Made by a program: the position numbers and the translations under genes. The notes below the pieces were generated by a model, which was not told where the DNA came from, did no database searches, and was given only the letters and a program-made list of their open reading frames with translations. From Malachius bipustulatus (Eukaryota; Arthropoda; Insecta; Coleoptera; Melyridae): 64,000 nucleotides of DNA. Location: positions 53,562,404 to 53,626,403 of the forward strand of contig OU342633.1 of the NCBI GenBank assembly GCA_910589415.1, in the 5' to 3' direction. Shown here in pieces: positions 12,116-22,007 of this stretch (within the stretch, counting starts at the first letter, position 1; every line of letters begins with the position of its first letter).

Positions 12116-12339
12116 GATACATTTTGATTAATTATTATTTTAATATGTTTTATTATTTTGGTTACTTCTTTCATATAGCAGGTATACCATATTTGATGAA
12201 AATAAATAAGTAGTTGTACATTAATTTTTCTTGCACACGTACCTACTTGTATGTCGATTTTTGAACGATAACACAAAAATTAAGGATTAAGACCAAACCT
12301 ATTAAAAGTAGAAAAGCTCGGCTTACTGGCACATGCAGA

Positions 12340-12660
12340 TTACGCAATTACAATTCCCTCTAAGCGGACCGCATCCATGCGGAATGAGAGGAAAGTGTAC
12401 AGGGTGTTGCATCGAGAGATAGCGGCAACCTTAATCCGTTATTTGATGTCCCGGCACGTGCCTAATTGACAATGACACGAGTACTCTCGAGTGTCTCCAT
12501 TATCGGACCTAGTTTATCTAATATTGCTATTAGATTACGGAAGGGGGCCCTGGAAGCACCTAGCTCACCTCTATTGTTCGGTAGTATAACAGGTCATGAA
12601 TTCTTTATTTGCACTTCTGGTACACTGAATCGGATTATTGTAGTGGGGCTATTGTAGAGA
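12340..12660. other. Higher-complexity noncoding block with short palindromes
   Basis: This stretch has a balanced composition. It contains the inverted pair CCGCAT-CC-ATGCGG at 12,369-12,382, an ACAGGGTG motif near 12,400 and GGGGGCCCTGG near 12,545. The open frame on the plus strand here shows no domain. It could be regulatory DNA or an old element; the sequence does not decide. Confidence 0.2.
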
Positions 12661-12792
12661 GAACCGTTCTCACGAGCAATTTTCAATTAAAAGTTCAATT
12701 AAAGCGAATGAGATTCGGTATTATGACGATTTATGAGAGCTTTCGTTGATGGGTAACTATACCTACACCTCAACGCAATAATTATGATCCTC

Positions 12793-13509
12793 TTAATGAT
12801 ACCTCATGATGATTAAAACAAGTGGTAAGTACCTATAGTCTACTGCATTTAGCTGTTGACAAAAAAATTTCAGTTTTTTCTTTGGTTGCTTATTCAAAAG
12901 GGTCTTCGATGGAGACCTTAACCCTGCTGAATTTGCGCATTGTCGAAATTGTCCCGTCCCCCGCCATCTTGGATTCTGATTTTTTTTTTGACAGTCAGGC
13001 TGTGAGACATTGTGGCAAAAGAACTTTATTAGCTCCATAGCAATTGATATACTAATATCGACGATTTAATCCTGAAGTATTGAGAAAAGTTCCGGAAACG
13101 TTGGATGTAACCATGAATCCCATTTCTGGAGATCAATGTTACCGTAGGTTATTGTACCAGAAGAACTTCCGTCGACGTGTTGCTCGGAAGAAACAAATAC
13201 TCCCACAGAATTTCTCCATTTCTTCTGACAAGCAGCGGACATTGTCATGGATCCAGAGGCAAATAAAACTTTTGAACTGTCTGACAGCCCGCGATATATT
13301 AGAGGCCGCCGGAAACCTCCTGTTTGATTGTAAAATAGGTAGGTACATCTTCCCGACCTAAATTTATCCGACCGCGAACAGTAATTTCTTAAATTTCTTA
13401 AATTACGTCTTGCAAAATTTATCATTACGATTGAAGAAAAAAAATTGTGGATCCTTCGAACAATTTTGAAGAAAATATTTTGAAAGAACGACTTATTAAT
13501 TATCGTCAT
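12793..13509. other. Open-frame-rich region, not recognised
   Basis: Both strands hold overlapping open frames: minus 13,066-13,509 (147 codons) and 12,793-13,038; plus 12,822-13,040 and 13,080-13,361. The plus-strand frame at 13,080 is rich in Arg/Lys/Gln with a possible helical stretch (RRRVARKKQ). The minus frame is Ser-rich. I recognise no family on either strand. This may be one decayed transposon protein with its shadow frame opposite. Function is not assigned. Confidence 0.2.
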
Positions 13510-13929
13510 TAGTCACATGCTTGCAGAAGGTCTATTTAATTTATTTGTCAAAGACAACGCGAGCTTTTAATATTTAAAAATGCGATTTTTATGTTGAATT
13601 GAAAAATTGAACCCTGGCAGAAGTTTCAATACCACAGCTGCTCCCATAATCCATAATCAGAAACTTGCTGTTTGATCTAGTTAAGGTTCACTTGTTAATA
13701 AATTACATTCATTGCTTCAGAAAAATCAAAAATCGGTTGAAAATCTCTGCCATCACCAGTGCATCATGTATTTTATGTATATAGGCAACTAAATACTATA
13801 CGTCTGATATGATGTCACCAATATGACCTTTCTTGCTGCATATGCCATCTGCTGGCGCTTCACTCAGCGGGAACCCGAGTTTATTAGCCAAGGGCTAATG
13901 CCAATCCGCCAATTCTATGGCTACTTGTT

Positions 13930-14073
13930 AGACAGGGTGTCACTTTCAATTAAATTTCGCCTGTAGCATAATAAACTAAATTAATGCTCCCTAGGCCTTC
14001 TGGAACTTTTTATATATCTGTATGAACCTGATATCATTTAAATGATATGCTTATATGTCTCGTTCACCCTGTA
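13930..14073. mobile_element. Small MITE-like element with ACAGGGTG ends
   Basis: It begins with ACAGGGTGTCAC and ends with GTTCACCCTGTA, so the ends form a short imperfect inverted repeat. It is about 144 bp long. Inside is an internal near-palindrome, TATCATTTAAATGATA, near 14,031-14,046. No coding content. The same terminal word recurs throughout the window. Confidence 0.6.
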
Positions 14074-14970
14074 AATATATTAGGTACTTATACTAGATTC
14101 ATATAAAGACAGCTCGTATAAAGATTTCCATAGTCTCTAATAAAGTGTATACGAATGTGCGTTGTATGAAAGTTTTCTTAAAGTTTTATGTTCATAATTA
14201 TGTTATAGAATCCTATACAGAGTTTAGAAAGAAATTTTTTTGGTAAAATCAAAAAAGTAGTTTTTCAGAGCTACCTATGTAAGATTTGTTAATTGTTTGC
14301 TAAGTTGAAAATACACCTACAATTTGAGACTCGCTAAATAAAAAACATCCAACAAATTAAAAAGTACTGATGCTAAAAAAGCATAAATCTGAGCCTTTTT
14401 TGGTTGTACTTTGTAAAAATTATTCGAAATCATTCAAACTTCTTTATAATTATAACAATAGTTTCGCAAAATCCTATTAATTTAACACGAAAGCGGGAAA
14501 AACCTAAACATTTTCCCGCTTCTACAGCCAACAATTTTAAATAAAAAAAATATACTTAGCCACTCTTATTTTAAAGCTAAACAGCTTAACTAATAATTAT
14601 TGTGAAAAGCAATATTCGAATTTTTCGAGAAAGACGTTCAGATTTCAGCAACACTGAAAAAACGTGAAATTTTGGCATAAACAGATTGAACATATCTTTG
14701 TTATTTTCGAATCAAGTCTTCTCAATAAAAATAATTTGAAAGCTGGTCCAAAGACAAGAATTTAGAAAACAAAAAGAATCCACTACTTATGATGTCTGGA
14801 ACCCGAAATATCCTAAAATTTTAACGACAAAAACGATTTGAAAATTCGTTTTTTATTTTCCCACGCGGCTTATAGGGGTGGGGGCTCAAGCCACCCCACC
14901 CCTTTCCTCGAGCTCTATAACAGTGACCTACCTTCATTTTAATCAGTTTTTTCCTAAAACCTTTTTTTTA
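14074..14970. other. AT-rich noncoding stretch
   Basis: No gene, long inverted repeat or repeat family was recognised. A GC-containing patch near 14,870-14,900 (CCCACGCGGC, then GCCACCCCACCC) is short and open in no useful frame. Confidence 0.45.
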
Positions 14971-15164
14971 TAGGGTGTTATCCACAAAATTTTTCTTCAA
15001 ATAAGTAGTGCCTTGGAAGAGAGAGATAGCTATTGCAGTCATGTCTGAGTTCATTGCAGCTGAGCACACCTACCAATAGTTTGCATTTTATCTGACAGAC
15101 TGGCAGACATGCTTCATTTTTTCCAAGGCACTAGTTGATGAAAAATTTTGTGGATCACCCGATA
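14971..15164. mobile_element. Foldback/MITE-like element, about 190 bp
   Basis: The left arm 14,971-15,018 (TAGGGTGTTATCCACAAAAT through AGTGCCTTGGAA) is matched in reverse complement by 15,121-15,164 (TTCCAAGGCACTA through TGGATCACCCGATA). The arms are about 44-48 bp with a few mismatches, and the spacer is about 100 bp. Noncoding, nonautonomous. Confidence 0.8.
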
Positions 15165-17589
15165 GTAGGTAACAAGGCAGTTTCTTTACCACTTTTTTTG
15201 ATCTCACCCTCTAAAACGTATTGAAGTGACCATCAACAATAATAATTATGGATCAGTGCTAATTATTGTTTTGCGCAATCACCAAAGGGGATCGGACGAA
15301 TAAAATCTATGAACGAAGCTCCTTTTCTGATATTTTCAGTGACATTTGAAAAAGTCAATACAGAATCGAGTAAAGGGCATATGGAAGATAAAGTGCAATA
15401 AGTTGGGGTGACAGATTTTTTTGTTTATCTATCACGATCACAAGTGCTTTCATTTTTCATTACAATAGGGCAAGTTTTAAAGTGGTACTTGTAGAAGGGG
15501 TGCGGGATTTGTTTTGAATTGAGGTCCGAATAAAAAACAATATATTAAAGCAAGCAACCACCCGCTGAACAGCTGAGCTTACAAATTCAGCCTCCGAAAC
15601 GACCCCTTAAAATTTGAAGATGCTTTAATTATTTATAATGTTTTTCTAAGGATTGTTGTCGTTAATGAAGCAATTGATTATGTTTTCAGTTTTATTTTAC
15701 ATCTATAATTTTAGAAAATTTATAAGAAAACATTGATGACAATAAGACAATAACAAAAGATCTATTTTTAATATAAATTAGATCGACGAAACAAATAAAT
15801 TAAATATTTAAGTTAGGTACATATTTACAAATATTACTAAAAGAAATAATATCTCTAGGAAAAAGTATATCTTCTTGTTTGACTGTTCGTGTGTCCTTAA
15901 CTATTCAAAAATAATGAACGATTCGTTAAATATTTTCTATAATAATTGGCAATTCCTTATTTTTTATATTTTGATTCATAAAGTGTTTTCTACCTCAAAA
16001 GAAAATCTATTTAGGTATATATGTTGAGATATTGCCAATTTTTAAGCACACTCTTTGTTTCAATTCCTTAATAAAAAGAATTTTCACTTCAAAACTTTCA
16101 TTTAATAAGCAGTTCTAATAAAAATATTCGATGCTCTCAGGAATACTTTGTGTCGTATACTTAATAGTATTTTATTCTCACTTGAAAAAGGGAGATACGT
16201 AGGTACGAAAGACACATTATTTTATGTTGTAGCTAAAGTTCCCATGTACTATTATTTCTTACAATATGTGTTATTTATTTATCACTATTAGCTACACAAT
16301 AAAATATATCATTCAATTTAGAAAAGTGTACAGACCAGGTGTGTCTACTGAATATAATCTCAAGTACTTATAATAATATAATAAATAATTGAAGTTAGCA
16401 GTGTATATACAATAATATTCAAGTAAAGTAAATCAGTTGCTATTACTTAATTATATAGAAAACAAAAACATGACATGATTCATTAATAAAGAAAATAATT
16501 TGAAATATTCATTGTTAATACATTTTACTGTAGGGTAATTAAATGTATTATGATATGCAGTATAAGCTCGCTAGTGAGAACACACATGGCTTCGAAAAAA
16601 TACACTAATAACCAAGGTTCGTTCATTTTAAATTTAAATGGAGCGATTATGATATTCAGGGTACATAAAAATAAGGTACATTTAAGAGGCAAATCTTTTT
16701 TTTATTAAGAAAACAATAGTAACTAAACAAACTAAAATAAAAAGACGAAAAATATTAAATTAGTCAAATGCCGCTTGTGTACCTATATAGTTGAAAAGTT
16801 ACATTTTTTGTTTTTGCAATTATAATCGGAGCTTCTTTACGTACCGACCTATTGTACTCGTACCTTAGAATATCTTGATAATAATAATTGTACTAGACCA
16901 TTTACATTGCTATAAAACTAGAGTTTCGTTTATTGCTTTAAAAGTTATCAATTTGATTTTGATAATTGAGAGATATTTGTTGTCGAGAGATAAACATGTT
17001 CACGCATGCACTAACGTGGCTGCCAATAACATTAAATTAAGGAGTGTTCACATTAGCGAGGTTGTACTTGGGTTATAGGTACATTTATCTATTAAAATAA
17101 TAGTTATTTGTAGAATATTTGCTTTTTATTATTATTTCTATTTATGTCATGTTTTTTTTAAATAATAATATATTATACCTACTATTTCACAAATTCAACA
17201 TTACATACCATACATCCCTGATGGTATAGTAGCTTCTTCGCATATTATGTAGGTATGTATAAGATGTATTGAAGTTATTGTTGTCAGTTGTCAATAGGTA
17301 CAGAAACTGTTCTAGCAACTTTTTCTATAACAACTCAGGTTGAATTAAGTTTGAGGAGCAATCTGTGTACTATTGTTGAAGTATTTTACAAAGACTTAGT
17401 CCCGTGTTACGGTTGGTCTATACATTTTTATGCGAAACTAAATCTATGATATGATAAGTTTATTTATAAAATTATATCATCAAATCGTTGTTAGGTAACC
17501 TACATAATGTTACTTTACAACTTTGTACAATAAAGTAACCGTACTAAGTACATATTATTATTTATTTACAAGTATAATACAAAACTACA
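15165..17589. other. AT-rich noncoding stretch
   Basis: About 2.4 kb of very AT-rich DNA with TAATAATA runs and TAGGTA simple sequence. Short open frames occur only by chance. No element or gene was recognised. Confidence 0.5.
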
Positions 17590-17885
17590 AATCTGTTGTA
17601 TTTATCGTATCATATATATAGAATCCCAGCTGAAGCGATATGTATATTCACTAAAGATATGCTAAATTCAAATTCACTTTACGCTTTTACGTCCAACGGA
17701 ATATTTTATCAGTGCATTTGTAACTCTATATGCATAAACGGGCCTTCTATAAATATGCATAGGGCGGCTGTTTCTGATTGCCGCACTAAAGACTCGTTTA
17801 AGCACCCAAATGGCATATCTTTGTGTGATCACAGTTATATAGGTATGAAAATTTATTTCAAATGTGAGCAAGTGGTCACTTGAGT
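17590..17885. other. Candidate regulatory block about 0.9 kb beyond the kn stop codon
   Basis: It stands out from AT-rich flanks. It carries two ATATGCATA words (near 17,728 and 17,753), which resemble POU/octamer half-sites, a GTGTGATCACAG palindrome, and CAAGTG-GT-CACTTG at 17,869-17,882, an inverted pair of the NK2-type CAAGTG word. Open frames on both strands have no domain character. Binding is inferred from motif resemblance only. Confidence 0.25.
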
Positions 17886-18072
17886 TTTACCTTAATTTAA
17901 ATTGGCCATGGTGTATAATTAATATACATGCATGTATTTCGAAAATTTTTAAACGCAAAGAGGGGAAGAACGCGCATGTTCTTATTAGTTAATAAGAATA
18001 ATTATTGTACAGTAATTAATGGATCTTGGCAGTCAAAATGATGTTAAAAACTCATCACGGTTAGTTTGGGTT

Positions 18073-18083
18073 TTTATTTTATT
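18073..18083 (-). promoter_or_regulatory. Candidate polyadenylation signals of kn
   Basis: On the minus strand two overlapping AATAAA hexamers fall here, the first canonical ones after the kn stop codon. The 3'UTR would be about 680 nt. Variant ATTAAA hexamers lie nearer, at 18,526-18,531 and 18,253-18,258, and could be used instead. No transcript evidence is available. Confidence 0.3.
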
Positions 18084-18760
18084 GAGATATACAAATCAAT
18101 ATTACATATTTAAATTTAGTTATTGTTAATTAGACTAGGTATCTGGAGAAATGGGAAATTTCTAGGTAAGAAATAACTGCATGGGTAACATTATTAAATA
18201 AAATTAAAAGATATCCATCATATCGATGACCTAATAAAAGAATTTTCCAATATTTAATATTGTAGTGACGGATTTGAGGAATCTTGGGAAAGGGCCACAA
18301 AAATCCCTTCCCCAAACGCCCCCAAACAAGCGTCATTTTGAATAATTTTTTCTCTCCGTGAGGAGATAACCATACTTTAGTCATAAATCAACAAATCTAG
18401 AGTTCTCATTATATTGCGGTGAGGGGGTTATATTACCCATGTCACAATCTTTTTTTTGCCTCCCATTGATCAATTAAAAAAAGGTAAAATCAAGAGACGG
18501 AACACACTACTAAGAATAAAATTACTTTAATAATAAATTATAAAATTGAATCTTACTATTTACATAAACGGAGATAAATCGTTTAGAGCTCACTGCCATT
18601 CAACCTGCGCACTGGGTAACTGATCCACTGTTTCGCACTTTATCAAGTCCTTATCTAGATCCGCGGGAATCTTGAATCACACCGGGGGGGTGTAGGAGTC
18701 CGTAGAAGGGGAATCTCTGGGAGAGTTTGGGGAGGCGGGACGATCACCGCCCCTCCGCTG
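18084..18760 (-). other. Presumed 3'UTR of kn
   Basis: Sequence directly after the stop codon. The first 200 nt (18,560-18,760) are relatively GC-rich and complex, then the sequence becomes AT-rich. A G run at 18,683-18,690 reads as C-rich in the transcript. No further coding frame in the kn orientation continues the protein. Confidence 0.45.
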
Positions 18761-18864
18761 CTACTTGGTAGTGCCGACTAGAGGAGCACCGTAGCCTTGG
18801 GAATTGCACGGGGGCAACGCGAATGGGTTCATTGAGGCGAATGGAGATGACACCAAGCCCATTC
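18761..18864 (-). CDS. kn: kn exon H: C-terminal end and stop codon
   Basis: The last coding exon. A TTCTTCCAG acceptor precedes it. The exon opens with two bases that complete the split codon left by exon G (giving Arg), then 33 codons and TAG at 18,763-18,761. The residues include MGLVSSPFASMNPFAL and finish GYGAPLVGTTK. This Ser/Pro-containing tail with a short NPFAL motif fits the variable transactivation tail of COE proteins. The assignment rests on the in-frame splice, the strong acceptor and tail composition, not on a conserved domain. The junction is phase-consistent with exon G. An alternative terminal exon elsewhere in the same intron cannot be excluded. Confidence 0.85.
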
Positions 18865-20640
18865 CTGGAAGAAAATTATTATTATAAATATATTTAAAGA
18901 TTAAATTTATAATCTTCTAGATTAAACAAATCCGCTTTGCAGGACTGTAAACTCTTATTGTGGTTTAAGCTTAGAACAGCGGCCGCCAATGATATTTTAC
19001 GGCCGGTTCTACTAACAACGACTTATTTCTGTCAAAATAATTAAGTTTATTTCACATTTTAATTCGGTTTATTTTTTGTGTAGGTATAAAAAAAAATACA
19101 GGACTAGCTGATTTGTTCCGACAATTCATTTTAATGTTGCATACATATAGAAAACATGACGTGGCTTTAGAAATGGCACTTATTTGTGTATATATTTTGT
19201 TATAAATATGTTCATTTTTGTTAGTTTTGATAGCTTTACAAAAACTGCAACAAAAAAAAGTAGGTACCTACCATGGAATATAAAATTCATAAGACTAAAA
19301 TATTACATGGAGAAAGATTTTCGTAGGCATATTATCTATGTAGAAATTTTATAGTCTTTTTTAAATATTATATAGTGTATTTTGGCGAGTTTATAAAACT
19401 CTACCCTGCTGACGAAATAGGCTATTTATAGTTGGTACAATTTGGGCGCCCTAATTTCAAAAGGCTATTCCAACTCCAGTTGGAGCTCGCTATTATCGTT
19501 TCCACGCAAGCCCACAAAGCGTCGCGACGTCAGTAAAGGGCGAAAAGAGGGAGAACTCGTCTCGACTCTGCCGCGCTCGTGAAGCGCTTGCCTGCTTTAG
19601 TGTATTATTTTATTATCGTTTCATTTTGCTTATTCTGCTCTAATTGCATTACATTTGTTTGCATAAGCGTTACGCTTTTAAAATTAAGTAGATTTTATTC
19701 ATTTTCCTACAGATCTAACAATCTTGTCTTTGTGCTTTCTGTTAGTTAACGTTTCGCCTCGGTTTTTTCCTGCTGTACACATCAAAAGCTAGGTAAATAT
19801 GATCAAATGGGGCATTAGTGAAATTAAGCATTTAAAAATGTGGCGTTTGATATGGCTCACAAATAAATGAAATCAAGTTTAGTTAACTTCACTTTACTTG
19901 ATAAGGGCGCACAAATATAATATAAGTATGTTATTATATTTAATTTCCTAACAAAGATTCCACAATTCTTGTTTTTGAATGCAAAATTTGGGTTTTCTAT
20001 TCTATAATTTAAGAATTATTTAATCACCTAATTGCGTAATTACGTATTAAGTATACCTTATTACTTTATTAGCTTTTTAACTAATTAGTTACCTTTTTAC
20101 CTTAATACTTATTACATTACCATGCAATATTGCAATTATTATATTTAAATTATTGCAATTACAATTTTTCAATATTTCTTTCTGATAAGCTGCGGAATTA
20201 AAAATCTGATAGTTCTGATAGGTATAGATGCGCTAAAATAGGAAAAAAGCTATGAAAGAAAAAAGAAATTATGTTTTTATATTTTCGTACTATTAGAATA
20301 AGAAATCTCGATTTTCTGTTTTTTGGGGATATATTAGCAATGGACGAACTTAGTCTAAATTTTATTTCAGATTCTTAATAGGCCTAAAATTGTTAAACTT
20401 TTCTTTAATTCGACAATTCTGCTACTTTTACTTATACATATAGCTATCTGTGCGACTTTTAGAGGTAAGTCTAAGTGGGCGTTCACAACGGCGCACTGCA
20501 CATTGCACTGCACTTAGCATTGCACATAGTATCGCACTTAGCATGGCGTCAGTGCTAGGTCATGTGTGTTCACGTTGGAGCACCGCACGCACCCTCGACC
20601 ATCCTATAACTTATAATTTATATAGTTCAGCTGTAATAAA

Positions 20641-20880
20641 GCAAGTGTAGAAAATTGCAATAATGTCGGATATATATCTGAATCTTCTTCAGATGAAGAG
20701 CTTTTGTTGTTAGATACTCCTCTTATTAGATTGTTACAAAAAAGGACAAGTACAATAAAGGAGTCTGTTCATCCTTTAAATAGGAAGAGACTTGAATTTG
20801 GAGAATATCATCATTTGATGACTGACATTGATGAGAAATTTATTAAAACCCTACAGCAAACAAGATTTGACTCCTACTTG
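20641..20880 (+). pseudogene. Harbinger transposase, N-terminal fragment
   Basis: The frame from about 20,641 reads an acidic Ser-rich start (SESSSDEELLLLDTP) followed by HPLNRKRLEFGEYHHLM and DEKFIK. This is the usual N-terminus of PIF/Harbinger nucleases, in which an xHPLN..R...GE(F/Y)HHL block leads the catalytic domain. It runs into a stop at 20,880-20,882, just after the point where the central catalytic region has been deleted. No full DDE core remains. Confidence 0.8.
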
Positions 20881-21192
20881 TGAATATTTTAATATCCGTC
20901 TGTCACGAGCAAGAAGAACTGTTGAACATGCATTTGGGATAATAAGAGCAAAATGGAAAATTTTAGACAAATCTATATCAACAAATGTGGAGCTTGCAGA
21001 CATAATTGTTAAAGCTATTTGTGTTCTACAGACACAATAATTGACCAAGAAGGTGTGGAACATAATTTACAAAAAAATCATCTACACTGCGAACATCGAC
21101 CACCAAATCCTGTGCAAAGGGGAAGACTAAATAGTGAAGCTAAATTCATTAGAGACGTATTTAGAACATATTTATGCCAACATCCATGTTAA
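20828..21192 (+). pseudogene. Harbinger transposase, C-terminal fragment
   Basis: An open frame in the next reading frame contains FNIRLSRARRTVEHAFGI and RAKWKIL, the R.VE..FG.L...W.I block at the end of the DDE_Tnp_4 nuclease. It then continues into VELADIIVKAICVL. After a stop near 21,040 the adjacent frame resumes with IIDQEGVEHNL and RDVFRTYLCQHPC, so a frameshift near 21,035 breaks the tail. The fragment lacks the first two catalytic aspartates and is non-functional. Confidence 0.85.
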
Positions 21193-21800
21193 TGTCAAAT
21201 ATCTGCTAAATTGCTAGAAATTAAAAGTAAAGTTTCTCGATTTTCTTACTCGTTATTCCACATTCCTGTGTAATTTCTTTACATAATTTGCCTAATAGTA
21301 AGCTGTTGTGATGCCCTTTGTTGCGTTTATTCCAAATTGCTTCTCTTGCAAAAATTAAACTAATTAAATTTTCTTTATTCATTATTATTCTTTTTTACGC
21401 GTGCAGGTGAAGGCAATGCTAAATAATACTAAGCTCATTTAACCTAGCCTTGTACCATCGCCTGCATGCTAGGACATGCAATGCACGATGCTATGTGCTG
21501 TGCGCGGTTATGAACACCCGCATTTTAGTCTATGTATTAATTAGCCTAGAGCGGTCAGAGCTATGTGCGATGCTAAGTGCAGTGCTATGTGCGGTGCGCC
21601 GTTGTGAACGCCCACTAAGACTCGGTTAAGTAGTGTAGGTACCTAAGTATAGTTTTTTATTTTTTCTATAACCGTTACAAGAAATATTCCCATTTTTTTT
21701 GTGTCAGACCAAAACACGTACCTACATATTAAAATGTCAAACGCGTCATCGTGTATGATTTTTATTAGAGCTGCCTAAGTATAATAACATGTAAACTTAC

Positions 21801-22007
21801 TTGCAGTGGAGTTGAAGAGTCCGCCTGGTGAACCAGGCAACATGTTTGAGAGCTGCGAGGTTGAGCTGGTCGGCGTGCTGCCGCCGTAGCCGTTCATGTT
21901 GCCGCCGTTGTACGAGCCGCCGTTAGAAGAATGGGGGGTAGAGGCGCTAGAACAATAGCCGCCCCCCCGAGGCGAGACGCTGCTGCTCTGACCGCGACCG
22001 TACTCCT
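21801..22007 (-). CDS. kn: kn exon G: Ser/Gly-rich transactivation region
   Basis: A TTTTTCTTTTAG acceptor and a GTAAGT donor bound this exon. It begins with two bases that finish a Glu codon, carries 68 codons and ends with one base of a split codon. It reads EEYGRGQSSSVSPRGGGYCS and continues Ser/Asn/Gly/Thr-rich to SQLSNMLPGSPGGLFNSTA. The QSSSVSPRGGYCSSASTPHS segment is characteristic of insect Knot and comparable to the Ser/Thr/Pro-rich activation region of vertebrate EBFs. The exon is clearly richer in GC than its surroundings, with a CCCCCCC run in the plus strand at 21,962-21,968. Its reading frame depends on that homopolymer length being correct. Confidence 0.95.

Larger units (their letters stand above)
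20475..21615 (+). mobile_element. Internally deleted PIF/Harbinger DNA transposon
   Basis: The ends are a perfect 21-bp inverted repeat beginning GTGGGCGTTCACAACGG (20,475-20,495 and 21,595-21,615). It extends imperfectly for about 60 bp through subrepeats of the GCAC(T/A)TAGCA type. Directly flanking are TAA (20,472-20,474) and TAA (21,616-21,618), the 3-bp target duplication expected for Harbinger. Total length is 1,141 bp. Inside are two pieces of a Harbinger nuclease, so the element is a deletion derivative that cannot encode a full transposase. Confidence 0.92.
18865..21800 (-). other. kn intron between exons G and H (2.9 kb)
   Basis: Bounded by GTAAGT (donor of exon G) and CTTCCAG (acceptor of exon H). 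It holds the Harbinger element at 20,475-21,615 and, at about 19,420-19,600, a patch of mixed composition with a TATTTATAG word and several CG dinucleotides (GCGTCGCGACGTC). The rest is AT-rich. Confidence 0.85.

Noticed and set aside
20450..20650. A 66-codon open frame at the left end of the Harbinger element.
   Set aside because: It is a translation of the terminal and subterminal inverted repeats and differs in frame from the transposase.
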